This document shows positions 36,191 through 46,503 of a DNA stretch of 64,000 bases, in pieces. Origin of the DNA: Clostridia bacterium (GTDB taxonomy: Bacteria; Bacillota_A; Clostridia; TANB77; CAG-508); contig JAAVZD010000013.1 in NCBI GenBank assembly GCA_022791475.1, positions 3,840 through 67,839 of the forward strand, written 5' to 3'. Both the position numbers and the translations under genes were made by a program. Each line of letters opens with the position of its first letter. Positions within the stretch are counted from its first letter, which is position 1. Below the pieces are notes generated by a model. The model was not told where the DNA came from and did no database searches. It worked only from the letters and a program-made list of their open reading frames with translations.

Positions 36191-36673
36191 TTGCCGAAAG
36201 GAGGAAAACGATATTGGTTTAAGTTTTATAACAACTTTTTTGATAATGAAAAAATCAAACAAATCAAAAGAAGAAAAGATGGAGATAGACTTATTGTGAT
36301 TTTTATTAATTGTTTAGCCATAGCAGCAAATTGTGAATCTGGTGGTTACCTAAAAATTAGTGAAAATAAGTTTTTTACCGTAGAAACATTAGCACATCAT
36401 ATGAGTAGAAATCAGGAAAGTATCAGAATAGCACTAGATATTTTTCAGGAATATAGCATGATATTACAAGATGAATACGGTTATAAAATTAAAAATTGGA
36501 ATAAGTATCAAAACCTACAAGAAAAAGGAATTAAGCCATCTAAACAATCCACAGATGATGCTAAAAATGTGGAAACAGAAAGAGAAAAAGAATTAAAAAA
36601 AGAAATAAAAATAGAAATAGGAGGTGAGAAAAATGCAAACGAAAGTCCAAGAAAATTTAAAGATTATATATAG
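36191..36673 (+). CDS. Phage replisome organiser, N-terminal type
   Basis: This 160-residue protein begins GGKRYWFKFYNNFFDNEKIK and contains GDRLIVIFINCLAIAANCESGGYL, the pattern of the phage replisome organiser N-terminal domain, followed by a charged tail. It is expected to bind the element's origin and recruit the helicase loader encoded next. TTG start at 36191 behind AAAGGAG. Its end overlaps the next gene by about 40 bp. Confidence 0.82.
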   Translation: MPKGGKRYWFKFYNNFFDNEKIKQIKRRKDGDRLIVIFINCLAIAANCESGGYLKISENKFFTVETLAHHMSRNQESIRIALDIFQEYSMILQDEYGYKIKNWNKYQNLQEKGIKPSKQSTDDAKNVETEREKELKKEIKIEIGGEKNANESPRKFKDYI

Positions 36674-37508
36674 TTTAGAAGAAATATTAAAAAAAGGTTA
36701 TAAAATAGCAACACCTATTCCAAAAGAAAGAAAATGTCCATATTGTAATAAAGTATTAAAACCAAGGGGAATTTTAAATCCATTAGATCAAAGTATTCAT
36801 ATTTTTTTACAAAATGAAAAATGTAATTGTAGTAAAGCAATAGAAGAACAAAGAAAATTAGAAGAAGAAAAAGAAAAACAGTTAATGGAAGATTTTGAAA
36901 AGTATAGAAGAGAAGAGTTTAACAAAAAAATCAAAAAGTATTATGGGACAGACTTTATAACAGAGCAATTTAAAAGGCAAACTTTAGAGAGTTTTATTAC
37001 AAATGAAACAAATAAAAATATGAAATATGTAGCTCAAAGGTTTATACAAGGATTTAAAAATACAAAGACTGGAATTATATTTGTTGGTAAAAATGGAACA
37101 GGAAAGACACATATAGCAACAGCAATTGCTAATGAATTAAGAAAAGAAAATATACCAATTATATTTGGAACATTAACAGAATTAGTAGAAAAATATAATA
37201 GAAGTTACAAAGAACATACAGAAATAGAATTAACAAAATTATATACAAAAGTAGATTTATTAATTATAGATGATTTAGGTGTTGAAACTATGAATGATTG
37301 GATGTTATCTAAATTATTTATAATAGTAAATGAAAGAATGAAAAACGAATTGCCAATTATTATTACAACTAATTATGAATTGGAACAATTAAAACAAAGA
37401 CTTAGCATACCAAATAAAGTATGTAAAACAACAGATTCTATAATATCAAGATTATACCAAATGTGCTATAGAGTGGAATGCAAAGGAAACGATTATAGAA
37501 TGAATTAA
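36633..37508 (+). CDS. DnaC/DnaI-like helicase loader ATPase
   Basis: This 291-residue protein starts with a zinc-binding region (CPYCNK...CNCSK, about 30-70) and a charged coil. The AAA+ domain has GKNGTGKTH as Walker A (about 150), LLIIDDLGVE as Walker B, ITTNY sensor and the C-terminal SIISRLYQMC. It loads the replicative helicase. ATG 36633 is spaced correctly from GGAGGTGAG; the GTG at 36624 lies inside that site. Confidence 0.88.
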   Translation: MQTKVQENLKIIYSLEEILKKGYKIATPIPKERKCPYCNKVLKPRGILNPLDQSIHIFLQNEKCNCSKAIEEQRKLEEEKEKQLMEDFEKYRREEFNKKIKKYYGTDFITEQFKRQTLESFITNETNKNMKYVAQRFIQGFKNTKTGIIFVGKNGTGKTHIATAIANELRKENIPIIFGTLTELVEKYNRSYKEHTEIELTKLYTKVDLLIIDDLGVETMNDWMLSKLFIIVNERMKNELPIIITTNYELEQLKQRLSIPNKVCKTTDSIISRLYQMCYRVECKGNDYRMN

Positions 37509-37587
37509 TTTTGAAAACAATGTAGCTATTTATAGTGATGGATATAAAAAGAATGGATATAAGAAAAAATAGCAGAAAGGAGCAAAG

Positions 37588-38196
37588 ATGAATGAAAGAA
37601 AAATTACAGTTTATGACAAGAAAATGTTTAAAAAGAAGTTGATTGAATTTATAAATGCAGCAAGAGAATATATAAAAAACGACTTAAACGAAGATAATAT
37701 TTACAAGGTATTATACGCCACAGAATTATTTAGAAATTCTATATATAAATGCATAAAATTTAAAATGGATACTATTCCGGAAAACATTAGGGAACCAGTG
37801 GACATATGCAAATACGAAACTGAATATTCTGACAGTATTTTGAAAATAAAAATACATGAATTATTGCCACATATTAGAACACCGTATAATAACAGAAGAC
37901 TAGAAAAAACTTGTCAGACTATTGCAGAACAATATAAAGGTTTATTTGAAAACAAAGAAGTAATTATAAGAGTTCAAGTAAGTATGCCAAGAGATAATTG
38001 GGATATAGACAACAGAGATTTGCGATACATATTTAATGGATTCGTTTATGGAAAATTAATTACAGATGATAATATAAGGTTTGTAAGTTATATGTTAGAA
38101 GGAATTAATGGTGGAGAAAATTTTATAAAAATTTTTGTATCTGAAAAAAGTAATATACAAAATGTAGTTGCATTAAATCCTGAAAATTATTTTTAA
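37588..38196 (+). CDS. Possible RusA-like Holliday junction resolvase
   Basis: This 202-residue protein carries the segment RDNWDIDNRDLRYIFNGFVY, followed by LITDDNIRFV. It resembles RusA in its closely spaced Asp residues (D-x-D-N, then DD about 20 residues later). RusA resolves junctions and is common next to phage replication genes, which fits the context. The N-terminal 100 residues are longer than in RusA and unfamiliar, so the call is tentative. Confidence 0.45.
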   Translation: MNERKITVYDKKMFKKKLIEFINAAREYIKNDLNEDNIYKVLYATELFRNSIYKCIKFKMDTIPENIREPVDICKYETEYSDSILKIKIHELLPHIRTPYNNRRLEKTCQTIAEQYKGLFENKEVIIRVQVSMPRDNWDIDNRDLRYIFNGFVYGKLITDDNIRFVSYMLEGINGGENFIKIFVSEKSNIQNVVALNPENYF

Positions 38197-38269
38197 AAAG
38201 TGTGATTATTTATAAAAATGAAAATATGCAAACAGTCACACTTTTATAAAAACTGAATAATCACACTTT
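38197..38269. repeat. Inverted repeat cluster around GTGTGATTATT
   Basis: AAAGTGTGATTATT at 38197-38210 is exactly inverted as AATAATCACACTTT at 38256-38269, with a third partial copy GTCACACTTTTATAAA between. It may serve as terminator, regulator site or iteron-like replication site. Confidence 0.5.
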
Positions 38270-38381
38270 ATAAAATGGGTATAAATGTTTATATTTCAAT
38301 ACTAGATGCAAATTTTTTAAAGTAAAAATTTGTACATAGGTAGGGGTACATATTGCGAATGAGAGTGTAATTACATGTGAG

Positions 38382-38423
38382 GCGACTGGAGGGACAAGAT
38401 AGGAATCTTGTCTCTTCTGTCGC
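38382..38423 (+). other. Structured leader hairpin before the 38481 gene
   Basis: GCGAC at 38382 closes with GTCGC at 38423, and inside it GACAAGA pairs with TCTTGTC around a short loop. G-T pairs join the two into one long stem. It is GC-richer than its surroundings. Possibly an RNA element or a transfer/replication site; the function is not shown. Confidence 0.4.
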
Positions 38424-38480
38424 ATAGTAGGAGAGTAAGTAGATAGCTTAGAAATATTAAAAAACGAGGAGGTGATTTAA

Positions 38481-39431
38481 GTGGTAAAAGAAAAGAGAGT
38501 ATGTTTTAGGCAAAGAGATTTAGAATTAATGTTATTCTTATCTGAATATGGAGTTATCACTAATGAAAATGTGAAGAGAATATATAAATCAGAATATTAC
38601 TATAAAAATAGATTAGCAAGTTTAGCAAAGGGTGATATGATTGAACGATTATATGGAAAAGTAATATTAGGAACAAAAGGAAAAAGATATTTAAATGAAA
38701 TAGGTTTTGGATATAGAAACATTAATAGAGATGAAAAATATAAAAAGAGATTAGAACGAGTAAGTGATATAGCTTGTAAGTTCAAAGATTGTGGCTGGTT
38801 TTTTGAACCTAGTTGGAGGTGTGATATAAACACCTATACAAAGAGAGGCAATAGGTTTGTAGGCATAGTATCAAGAAGGAAAAGAGAATATAATGAAGAT
38901 GAAGAAAGGTTCAACAAAACAGCCTATATAGTTTATTTTTTGCATAAGGATATTACACAAAGAGAGTTAAAGTATATTAGTAAAGAGATAGAAAGAAATA
39001 GAAGAAATTTTAAAGGGTTAATAGTTTTTACAGAAGATGAAAAATATTTATATAAGCCTAAATTTGATGAAATTCAATATGAAGAATCGTATATAATACC
39101 TTATGATAATGATATATGGAAAGTATTTAGAAAAATTAAAGAAGAAAATTTTATGCATAATCAAGTAGAGAATATTTTTGGAGATAAGCTTGTATCATTA
39201 AGAGATAAAAGTTTTTATGATGACTTTTATATTAAGGAAGATAGTATATATACTTATATTTACTATATGCCATTTGCAAATTTTAATCTTATGCATTATA
39301 TCAATTTTCAAGCAACGAGCCATTTAATGGAATGTACTAGAGCTAAGGTAGTTTGTTTGGAAAATTGTGTGGAGTATGTTAGTAAGTATTTAGATGAGAA
39401 AGTGGAGGTTATATGTATTAGTATTGAATAA
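38481..39431 (+). CDS. Winged-helix protein of the element, possibly replication-relaxation type
   Basis: This 316-residue soluble protein has an N-terminal winged-helix-like region (RQRDLELMLFLSEYGVIT...LASLAKGDMIERL) that resembles proteins often found in mobile elements. The rest is rich in Tyr/Lys/Glu without a recognisable catalytic motif. GTG start at 38481, nine bases after GGAGGTGA. I cannot name the family with confidence. Confidence 0.5.
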   Translation: MVKEKRVCFRQRDLELMLFLSEYGVITNENVKRIYKSEYYYKNRLASLAKGDMIERLYGKVILGTKGKRYLNEIGFGYRNINRDEKYKKRLERVSDIACKFKDCGWFFEPSWRCDINTYTKRGNRFVGIVSRRKREYNEDEERFNKTAYIVYFLHKDITQRELKYISKEIERNRRNFKGLIVFTEDEKYLYKPKFDEIQYEESYIIPYDNDIWKVFRKIKEENFMHNQVENIFGDKLVSLRDKSFYDDFYIKEDSIYTYIYYMPFANFNLMHYINFQATSHLMECTRAKVVCLENCVEYVSKYLDEKVEVICISIE

Positions 39432-39483
39432 AAAATATGTCGAAAAGTGTAGAAAAATAATTTTACAAATATTTACTGATTAG

Positions 39484-39512
39484 TTGAGAAAAAAGTCGTT
39501 TTATGGTATAAA
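39484..39512 (+). promoter_or_regulatory. Promoter of the type I restriction operon
   Basis: TTGAGA at 39484-39489, 17-bp spacer, TATAAA at 39507-39512, 34 bp before hsdM. Confidence 0.65.
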
Positions 39513-39545
39513 TGTAATAAATAATAACAAAGGAGAATTTGTATA

Positions 39546-41048
39546 ATGAAAGAAGAAGACTTACAAGAATTAGAAAAAAAGTTATATGCTGCAGCAGATA
39601 AAATGAGAGGTGCAGTACCAGTTTCAAGTTATAAATTTATAGTTTTAGGATTAATTTTCTTAAAATATATTTCTGATTCTTTTGAAGAAAGATACCAACA
39701 ATTAGTAGAAGATGGCGATGGAATGGAAGAAGATAGAGATTCATATATGATGGATAATATATTCTATGTACCAACTAAAGCTAGATGGGAATATTTAAAT
39801 GCTCATTCAAAAGATAATAATATAGGACAATATATTGATGAAGCATTAGATGAAATAGAGAAAGAAAACCCAACATTAAAAGGAGTTTTAATTAAAGAAT
39901 ATAATAGTCCAGATTATAGAAATGTAAATCTTGGAGAATTAATAGACTTATTTACTAATATAAAAATTGGAAGTAAAGAAGCACAAGACAAAGACATTTT
40001 AGGAAGAATATATGAGTACTTTTTAGGAGAATTTGCATCAAGTGAATTGCAAAAAGGTGGAGAATTTTATACGCCAGCTTGTCTAGTTAGAACGATGGTT
40101 GAAATGATAGAACCATATAAAGGAAGAGTGTATGATCCAGCATGTGGTTCGGGTGGTATGTTTGTTCAAAGTACTAAATTTATACAAAGGCATCAAGGAA
40201 AGGTTCAAGATTTAGCTATATATGGACAAGAAAAAAACCCAACAACATGGAAGTTAGCTAAAATGAATTTAGCAATTAGAAGTTTAAATGGAGATTTAGG
40301 AAAATTTGCTGACGATACATTCCAAAATGATTTACACAAAGGACTAAAAGCTGACTTTGTTTTAGCAAATCCACCATTTAATATTAGTGATTGGGGACAA
40401 GAAAAATTATTACAAGATCCAAGATGGAAATATGGCATTCCACCAAAAGGAAATGCTAATATGGCTTGGGTAGAACATATGATAGATAAATTATCTATGA
40501 AAGGAAAAGCTGCAATAATATTAGCAAATGGAGCATTATCTTCTGATACATCTGGAGAAGGAGATATTAGAAAAAATATATTAGAAGCAGACCTAGTTGA
40601 TTGTATATTGGCAATGCCATCAAATTTATTCTATACAGTAACAATTCCTTGTAGTGTATGGATATTAAATAGAGATAAAAAGCAAAAAGGAAAAACATTA
40701 TTTATAGATGCAAGAAATTTTGGAACAATGGTTACAAGAAAATTAAGAGAACTATCTGAAGAAGATACAGAAAAAATTGCAAGTACATATCATAAATTTG
40801 TAAATGACAATAATTACGAAGATATAGCAGGATTTTGTAAAGTTGCTACAATAGAAGAAATTAAAGAAAACAATTATGTATTAACACCAGGAAGATATGT
40901 TGGAGTTGAAGAGCAAGAAGATGATGGAATCCCATTTGAAGAAAAAATGAAAACGATTACATCAGAATTAAAAGAACAATTTGAAGAGTCTCACAAATTG
41001 GAAGAAGAAATAAGAAAGAATTTGGAGGCTATTGGGTATGGAATATAA
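39546..41048 (+). CDS. hsdM: Type I restriction-modification DNA methyltransferase subunit
   Basis: This 500-residue N6-adenine methyltransferase has the HsdM N-terminal domain (about 8-140), SAM motif DPACGSGGMF (about 198-207) and catalytic NPPF (ANPPFN, about 276-281), followed by the usual C-terminal region. It methylates adenine in the host copy of the target to protect it. Start after AAAGGAG. Its end overlaps the specificity gene, as in most hsd operons. Confidence 0.95.
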   Translation: MKEEDLQELEKKLYAAADKMRGAVPVSSYKFIVLGLIFLKYISDSFEERYQQLVEDGDGMEEDRDSYMMDNIFYVPTKARWEYLNAHSKDNNIGQYIDEALDEIEKENPTLKGVLIKEYNSPDYRNVNLGELIDLFTNIKIGSKEAQDKDILGRIYEYFLGEFASSELQKGGEFYTPACLVRTMVEMIEPYKGRVYDPACGSGGMFVQSTKFIQRHQGKVQDLAIYGQEKNPTTWKLAKMNLAIRSLNGDLGKFADDTFQNDLHKGLKADFVLANPPFNISDWGQEKLLQDPRWKYGIPPKGNANMAWVEHMIDKLSMKGKAAIILANGALSSDTSGEGDIRKNILEADLVDCILAMPSNLFYTVTIPCSVWILNRDKKQKGKTLFIDARNFGTMVTRKLRELSEEDTEKIASTYHKFVNDNNYEDIAGFCKVATIEEIKENNYVLTPGRYVGVEEQEDDGIPFEEKMKTITSELKEQFEESHKLEEEIRKNLEAIGYGI

Positions 41049-42228
41049 AACAATTAAAGAAATAGCGAAAATTAATCCAGAAAATATAAATAAAGATTAT
41101 AACAGAAAGTATATTATGTATTTAGATACAGCAAATATAACGTTAGGAAGAATTGATGAAATAGTTAAAATTGATATATCTAATGCACCAAGTAGAGCAA
41201 AAAGAATAGTTAGAGAAAAAGATATTATTTATTCTACTGTGCGACCAAATTTGTGTCATTATGGAATATTAAGAAACGTAATAGATAATATGATTGTTTC
41301 AACGGGATTTTCTGTAATAAGATGTGATAATACTAAAATTATACCAGAATATTTATATGCATATCTGACTTTACCTTACATAACAGAAAAACTACATGCA
41401 ATTGCTGAAACAAGTACAAGTGCTTATCCTTCAATTAAACCATCAGATTTGGAAAATTTAATTGTTCCAGTTCCTGATATGGATACACAAAATAGAATTG
41501 CTAGAATATTATCTAACATTGACAAGAAAATTGAATTAAATAGTTATACAAATGATAATTTGCATAAATTATTAAAAAACATTTATAATGAATTATTTAT
41601 TGAAAATAAAAAGGAATATTGGGTAAAAGCTAGACTAGGTAATTATTTAAAAGTTGAAAGAGGATTGTCATATAAAGGGAAATACTTATCAAAAGATGGA
41701 ATACCAATGATTAACTTAGGAAATGTAATGGCAGATGGAGTATTTAGAATAGAAAAAAATAAATATTATATAGGAGCTTATAAGGAAAAAGTTAGTGCAG
41801 AAGTAGGAGATATAGTAGTAGCTAATACTGATATGACACAAAACAGAGAAGTTATAGGAACACCTGTTATTATTCCACCTTTATATGATAATAAAGTCAT
41901 TTTTTCACATCATATATATGGTTTAAAAGATTTAAAATTACCCAAAATGTTTGTGTTTTATACATTATTAACAAAAGAATGGAACGGAGTTGCAGGGGGA
42001 AGTGCAACAGGAACTACAGTTTTGGCTTTACCTAAAGATGCTATAGAAGACTATTTAATATCTATTCCTGACGATAATACATTAAAAAGATTTGAGAATA
42101 TAGCAACTGACATTCAAAGTAAAAGAGAACAAATCTTATTAGAAAGTATAAATTTAGAACAATTAAGAGATACACTACTACCAAAACTATTAAATGGAGA
42201 AATAGACTTAGATAAAATAGAAATTTAG
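41038..42228 (+). CDS. hsdS: Type I restriction specificity subunit
   Basis: This 396-residue protein has two target-recognition halves (about 1-165 and 195-360), each followed by a conserved coiled-coil region: QNRIARILSNIDKKIELN and KRFENIATDIQSKREQIL. It selects the bipartite DNA site for HsdM/HsdR. ATG 41038 lies nine bases after GGAGG. The sequence allows no prediction of the target. Confidence 0.93.
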   Translation: MEYKTIKEIAKINPENINKDYNRKYIMYLDTANITLGRIDEIVKIDISNAPSRAKRIVREKDIIYSTVRPNLCHYGILRNVIDNMIVSTGFSVIRCDNTKIIPEYLYAYLTLPYITEKLHAIAETSTSAYPSIKPSDLENLIVPVPDMDTQNRIARILSNIDKKIELNSYTNDNLHKLLKNIYNELFIENKKEYWVKARLGNYLKVERGLSYKGKYLSKDGIPMINLGNVMADGVFRIEKNKYYIGAYKEKVSAEVGDIVVANTDMTQNREVIGTPVIIPPLYDNKVIFSHHIYGLKDLKLPKMFVFYTLLTKEWNGVAGGSATGTTVLALPKDAIEDYLISIPDDNTLKRFENIATDIQSKREQILLESINLEQLRDTLLPKLLNGEIDLDKIEI

Positions 42229-42259
42229 TCATACAAATTGTGATTTGTTGGGGGAAAAT

Positions 42260-42847
42260 ATGAAATATAAAAATATGTACATAATAATTTTATTATCAAT
42301 ATTAATTTCAGTATGGTTATTTTTTACTATAAAAAGTGAAGATATAAAAAATTTAGTAGGCAATATTTTAGCAGGATTAATTACTGGATTAGTACTAGCA
42401 CTTTTATCAAATAAAAGAAATTCAGAAATATATATAAATGAAGAAAAAATATCTCAATATAGTGAAATTATAAAAAGAAAAAATAAGCTTAATAGAAAAT
42501 TAGTAGATATATTAGATAATGATAATATAGATATAAGAGATTTAATTAATGTATTTGTTGATTTTGAACAATTATATAGCGATTTCAATAATGTTGATGA
42601 AGAAAAAATAAAGGTTATAAAAAAAGACATTAATTTTGAAGATAACGAAAAAGAAATTTTTTTACTCATTGGAAAGTTAGCTAGTAAAATTTTAGAAAAT
42701 ACTATAACTCGAGATGAATTTGAAAAATTTTACGAAAGATATATTAGAAAATATCAAATAGAGATAATTAATTTAAGTCAATGTATAAATGAAAATTTAG
42801 AAATAATTAATAAGAATAAAGAGAATTTAAAAAAAGGAATTATTTAA
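42260..42847 (+). CDS. Small membrane protein within the hsd operon
   Basis: This 195-residue protein has two N-terminal membrane helices (about 5-23 and 31-50) and then a long charged helical region facing the cytoplasm. It lies between hsdS and hsdR with short spacing and a GGGGGA ribosome site, so it is co-transcribed with the restriction genes. No family recognised. Extra genes in this position are often linked to control or additional defence; the membrane location is unusual. Confidence 0.65.
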   Translation: MKYKNMYIIILLSILISVWLFFTIKSEDIKNLVGNILAGLITGLVLALLSNKRNSEIYINEEKISQYSEIIKRKNKLNRKLVDILDNDNIDIRDLINVFVDFEQLYSDFNNVDEEKIKVIKKDINFEDNEKEIFLLIGKLASKILENTITRDEFEKFYERYIRKYQIEIINLSQCINENLEIINKNKENLKKGII

Positions 42848-42861
42848 TTAGGGGGCAAATT

Positions 42862-45800
42862 ATGTTCGATGAAGAAACACTAGAAAAAATAACAATGGAA
42901 TTGTTATCAGGATTAGGATATGAAACAATAAATGGATATGAATTAGAAAGAGATAATTTTTCTAATGTTATTCTTGATGAAGATTTAGCAGATAGTATTA
43001 ATAGATTAAATAAAGATATATCTAATGATGAAATAAAAGAAGTAATTAGATTAATTAAGAATTTAGATAATAACAATACTATTTTAAATAATAAGCAATT
43101 CACGACATATTTGTTAGAAGGTGTAAAAGTTCCTATAACTGAAAATGGAACAACTAGGTATAAAACCGTAAAGATTATAGATTTTGATAATATTGAAAAG
43201 AACAATTTTAAAGCAATTAACCAATACACAATTGTTGAAGAAAGTGAGAGACGCCCTGATATAATTATTTTTATTAATGGTATGCCATTAGTTGTGATTG
43301 AGTTAAAAAGCACGATAAGAGAAGAAGTAAAATTAGAAGATGCATATAGACAATTAAGGGGATATAAAAATGTACATATTCCAACATTATTTTACTATAA
43401 TCAATTTTTAATAGTAAGTGATGGGGCACAAGCAAGGGTAGGAACAATAACAAGTCCATGGGGTAGATTTTCAGAATGGAAGAAAATTGAAGATACTGAC
43501 GAAGTAAAAGAAAATATGGCTACTCATAATACATTATTTAAAGGGATGCTAAGAAAAGATAGAGTGTTAGATATTATAAGTAACTTTATTTTATGGAGTG
43601 AAGATAATAAAATCTTAGCAGCATACCATCAATATTTTGGAGTAAAGAAAGCTATAAAAAGTACGATAAATGCTTTTGAACATAAAACTGGTAAGGCAGG
43701 AATATTGTGGCATACACAGGGTTCAGGAAAGAGTTTTTCAATGGTATTTTATTCAAGTAATATGATAAAAATACTAAAGAATCCAAGTATTATTGTTGTA
43801 ACTGATAGAAATGATTTAGATAATCAATTATTTGCAACATTTTCACATTGTGCGGATCACTTAAAGCAAGCACCAGTTCAAATTGAAAGTAGACAAGACT
43901 TGAATGATAAGTTAGATAATAGAATTTCAGGAGGAATATTTTTTACAACTCTTCAAAAATTTGAAGAAGAAACAGGTTTATTTAGTGAAAGAGATGATAT
44001 ATTAGTTTTAGTAGATGAAGCTCATAGAAGTCATTATGGAATTGATGCAACTATGAAATTTGATAGAGAAAAAATGATAGCATATAAAAAATATGGTACT
44101 GCTAAATATCTTCATGAGGCTTTCCCTAATGCAACATATATAGGATTTACGGGAACACCAGTAGAGACTGCTGATAAATCAACTTCAAATATATTTGGAA
44201 AAGTTATAGATGTGTATGATATGACACAAGCGATTTTAGATGGGGCAACTGTACCAATTATGTATGAAGCAAGAATGGCGAGAGTTGGATTAAATCAAAA
44301 GATTCTTGATGAAATAGATGATTATTATACTTATCTTGAAAGAGACGAAGGAATTGAAGAATCAGTTCTAAATCAATCCAAAAAAGAAATGGCTAAAATG
44401 CAAGAAATAATAGAAGATCCAGATAGATTAGAATTGATTGTAAAAGATATTATTAAAAGTTATGAAGAAATAGAAAACACAGTAGCTAATAAAGCTATGG
44501 TAGTAGCTTATTCAAGAAAATCAGCATATACGATGTATAAGAAATTCTTAGAATTAAGACCTGAATGGAAAGACAAAGTACATATGGTTATAACTAGCAA
44601 TAATAAAGATGATGAAGAAATGCAAAAAGCAATAGGGTCAAGTAAGGATAAACATCAGTTAGAAAAAGATTTTAAAGATGCAGACTCTAATTTTAAAATA
44701 GCAATAGTAGTTGATATGTGGCTTACTGGATTTGATGTACCACAACTAGGAACTATGTATGTGGACAAGCCAATGAAAGCGCATAACTTAATGCAGGCTA
44801 TTGCTAGAGTAAATAGAGTATATAAAGATAAAAAAGGTGGATTAATTGTTGATTATATAGGATTAAAAAGATGGTTAGTTGATGCATTAAAAACATACAC
44901 GAAGAGAGACCAAGGAAAGATTGTTGACAATACTGAAATAGTTAAAGTATTAATGGATAAAGTAGAATTAATTAGAAATATATTTCATGGATTTATATAT
45001 TCTCATTTTGCAACAACGACAGATAGCGATAAATATGAAATAATAATGGCAGGAGCTAACTGGGTATTAAAAACTGATAAAATAAAAAAAGAATTTATGA
45101 AATATAGCTATGATTGTAAAAGTTTATATTCACTATGTGCAGGAGAACTAGAACAAAGTGTTAAAGATGAAATATTATTCTTTACATCAGTACGCTCATT
45201 TATTACGAAACTTAGTGGTGATGAAACAAAAATTGATATTAAAGAAATTAATAGTCGTGTAGGAAACATGTTAGAAAGAGCTATACAAGATGATGAAATG
45301 CTACAAATTGGAAATGTTCATAATAGCAATCAAATTATGCTTTTAAGTGATGAGTTAATGAGCAAAATTGCAAAAATGCAAAAGAAAAATATTGCGGTTG
45401 AAATATTAAACAGAGCATTAAAAGATTATGTAGAAAAAATAGGAAAACAAAATATAGTATTAATGGAAAAGTTTTCAACTAAATTTAAGAAAATAGCTGA
45501 TTCATATAACGAAAGAACAAGTGTAGAAGACATAGAGAAAATTATTCAAGAAATGATTAATTTAAAGAATGAAATTGAAAAAGAACTTGCAGCAGGAAAT
45601 GAATATAATTTATCAGTAGAAGAAAAAGCATTCTTCGATGCACTTGGAAACGATCCACAAGTAAAAGATTTAATGCAAGATGAGACGTTAGTACAAATTG
45701 CGAAAGAATTAGTAGATATAATAAATACAAATATGACAATAGACTGGGATATTAGAAAAGATGCTAGAGCAAGAATGAGGTATGAAATAAAGAAATTGCT

Positions 45801-45897
45801 TATAAAGTATGATTATCCACCAGTAAAAAGAGAATCTGCAGTTCAATTGGTAATTAAACAGGCTGAATTAAAATGCAAAGGTATGATAGAAGAATAA
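42862..45897 (+). CDS. hsdR: Type I restriction endonuclease/translocase subunit
   Basis: This 1011-residue protein has a nuclease domain with PDIIIFINGMPLVVIELKS (D...ELK, about 131-150), an SF2 translocase with Walker A TQGSGKS (about 290), DEAH in VDEAHRSHYG and motif VI QAIARVNR, plus a C-terminal helical domain (about 790-1011). It moves DNA and cuts unmodified molecules. ATG 42862 follows AGGGGGC. Full length, with no sign of damage. Confidence 0.95.
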   Translation: MFDEETLEKITMELLSGLGYETINGYELERDNFSNVILDEDLADSINRLNKDISNDEIKEVIRLIKNLDNNNTILNNKQFTTYLLEGVKVPITENGTTRYKTVKIIDFDNIEKNNFKAINQYTIVEESERRPDIIIFINGMPLVVIELKSTIREEVKLEDAYRQLRGYKNVHIPTLFYYNQFLIVSDGAQARVGTITSPWGRFSEWKKIEDTDEVKENMATHNTLFKGMLRKDRVLDIISNFILWSEDNKILAAYHQYFGVKKAIKSTINAFEHKTGKAGILWHTQGSGKSFSMVFYSSNMIKILKNPSIIVVTDRNDLDNQLFATFSHCADHLKQAPVQIESRQDLNDKLDNRISGGIFFTTLQKFEEETGLFSERDDILVLVDEAHRSHYGIDATMKFDREKMIAYKKYGTAKYLHEAFPNATYIGFTGTPVETADKSTSNIFGKVIDVYDMTQAILDGATVPIMYEARMARVGLNQKILDEIDDYYTYLERDEGIEESVLNQSKKEMAKMQEIIEDPDRLELIVKDIIKSYEEIENTVANKAMVVAYSRKSAYTMYKKFLELRPEWKDKVHMVITSNNKDDEEMQKAIGSSKDKHQLEKDFKDADSNFKIAIVVDMWLTGFDVPQLGTMYVDKPMKAHNLMQAIARVNRVYKDKKGGLIVDYIGLKRWLVDALKTYTKRDQGKIVDNTEIVKVLMDKVELIRNIFHGFIYSHFATTTDSDKYEIIMAGANWVLKTDKIKKEFMKYSYDCKSLYSLCAGELEQSVKDEILFFTSVRSFITKLSGDETKIDIKEINSRVGNMLERAIQDDEMLQIGNVHNSNQIMLLSDELMSKIAKMQKKNIAVEILNRALKDYVEKIGKQNIVLMEKFSTKFKKIADSYNERTSVEDIEKIIQEMINLKNEIEKELAAGNEYNLSVEEKAFFDALGNDPQVKDLMQDETLVQIAKELVDIINTNMTIDWDIRKDARARMRYEIKKLLIKYDYPPVKRESAVQLVIKQAELKCKGMIEE

Positions 45898-45991
45898 ATG
45901 CTATTTATTACGAATAATTAAGTCTTTTGATATAATTGAAAATATTTTAAATTCATATATAAACAAAATAAGTAAAAGGAGATTGAATTAA

Positions 45992-46486
45992 TTGAACGAA
46001 AAAATTACTGAACAATTTGTGGTAAATAAAATTATTAAATTTATGATAAACAAACAAGATGGTAATTGGCATGAAGAAAAAGTAGAAAAAAGCAATTTAC
46101 ACGAACATGGAGTTGATATTAAACTAGTTGGTGGCAAAAGAAATAGTGAATATTTTTATATTGAATGTAAAGGTAAATCTTATGCAAAATCTGCAAAATC
46201 AATTAATAGAGAAGGATGGCTTAATGCATTAGGACAAATAATAACAAGAATGTATGTAAAAAGATACTCAGTTTCTAAAGAAGATGGAAAGATATCAGGA
46301 ATAAATCATGCTTATAAATATGGTTTGGGATTATATTGGGAATCTGCTCAAGTTGCTTTAAGGAGAATACCAAAAGAGGTAGCTAAAGTTTTGTGCTTAC
46401 ATATCTTTTCTGTTAATGATGATGGAGAAGTTAAATATTTTACTCCAAGTATGTTTGGAAAAGCATATTCTAAAGAAGAACTATAA
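45992..46486 (+). CDS. Small PD-(D/E)xK-like protein after hsdR
   Basis: This 164-residue protein contains HGVDIKLVGGK, then YFYIECKGKSYA. The D...ExK spacing is typical of restriction-like nuclease folds (Mrr/VSR-like). A later part contains a conserved-looking YGLGLYWESAQVALRRIP. TTG start at 45992 behind AAAGGAGA. It lies 95 bp after hsdR and before a phosphoesterase, so it may belong to the same defence unit. Nuclease activity is inferred from the motif only. Confidence 0.6.
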   Translation: MNEKITEQFVVNKIIKFMINKQDGNWHEEKVEKSNLHEHGVDIKLVGGKRNSEYFYIECKGKSYAKSAKSINREGWLNALGQIITRMYVKRYSVSKEDGKISGINHAYKYGLGLYWESAQVALRRIPKEVAKVLCLHIFSVNDDGEVKYFTPSMFGKAYSKEEL

Positions 46487-46503
46487 AAAAGAAGGTGAAA
46501 ATC

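Noticed and set aside
36624..36632. Earlier GTG start for the helicase loader
   Set aside because: The GTG lies inside the GGAGGTGAG ribosome site, so ATG 36633 is the likely start.
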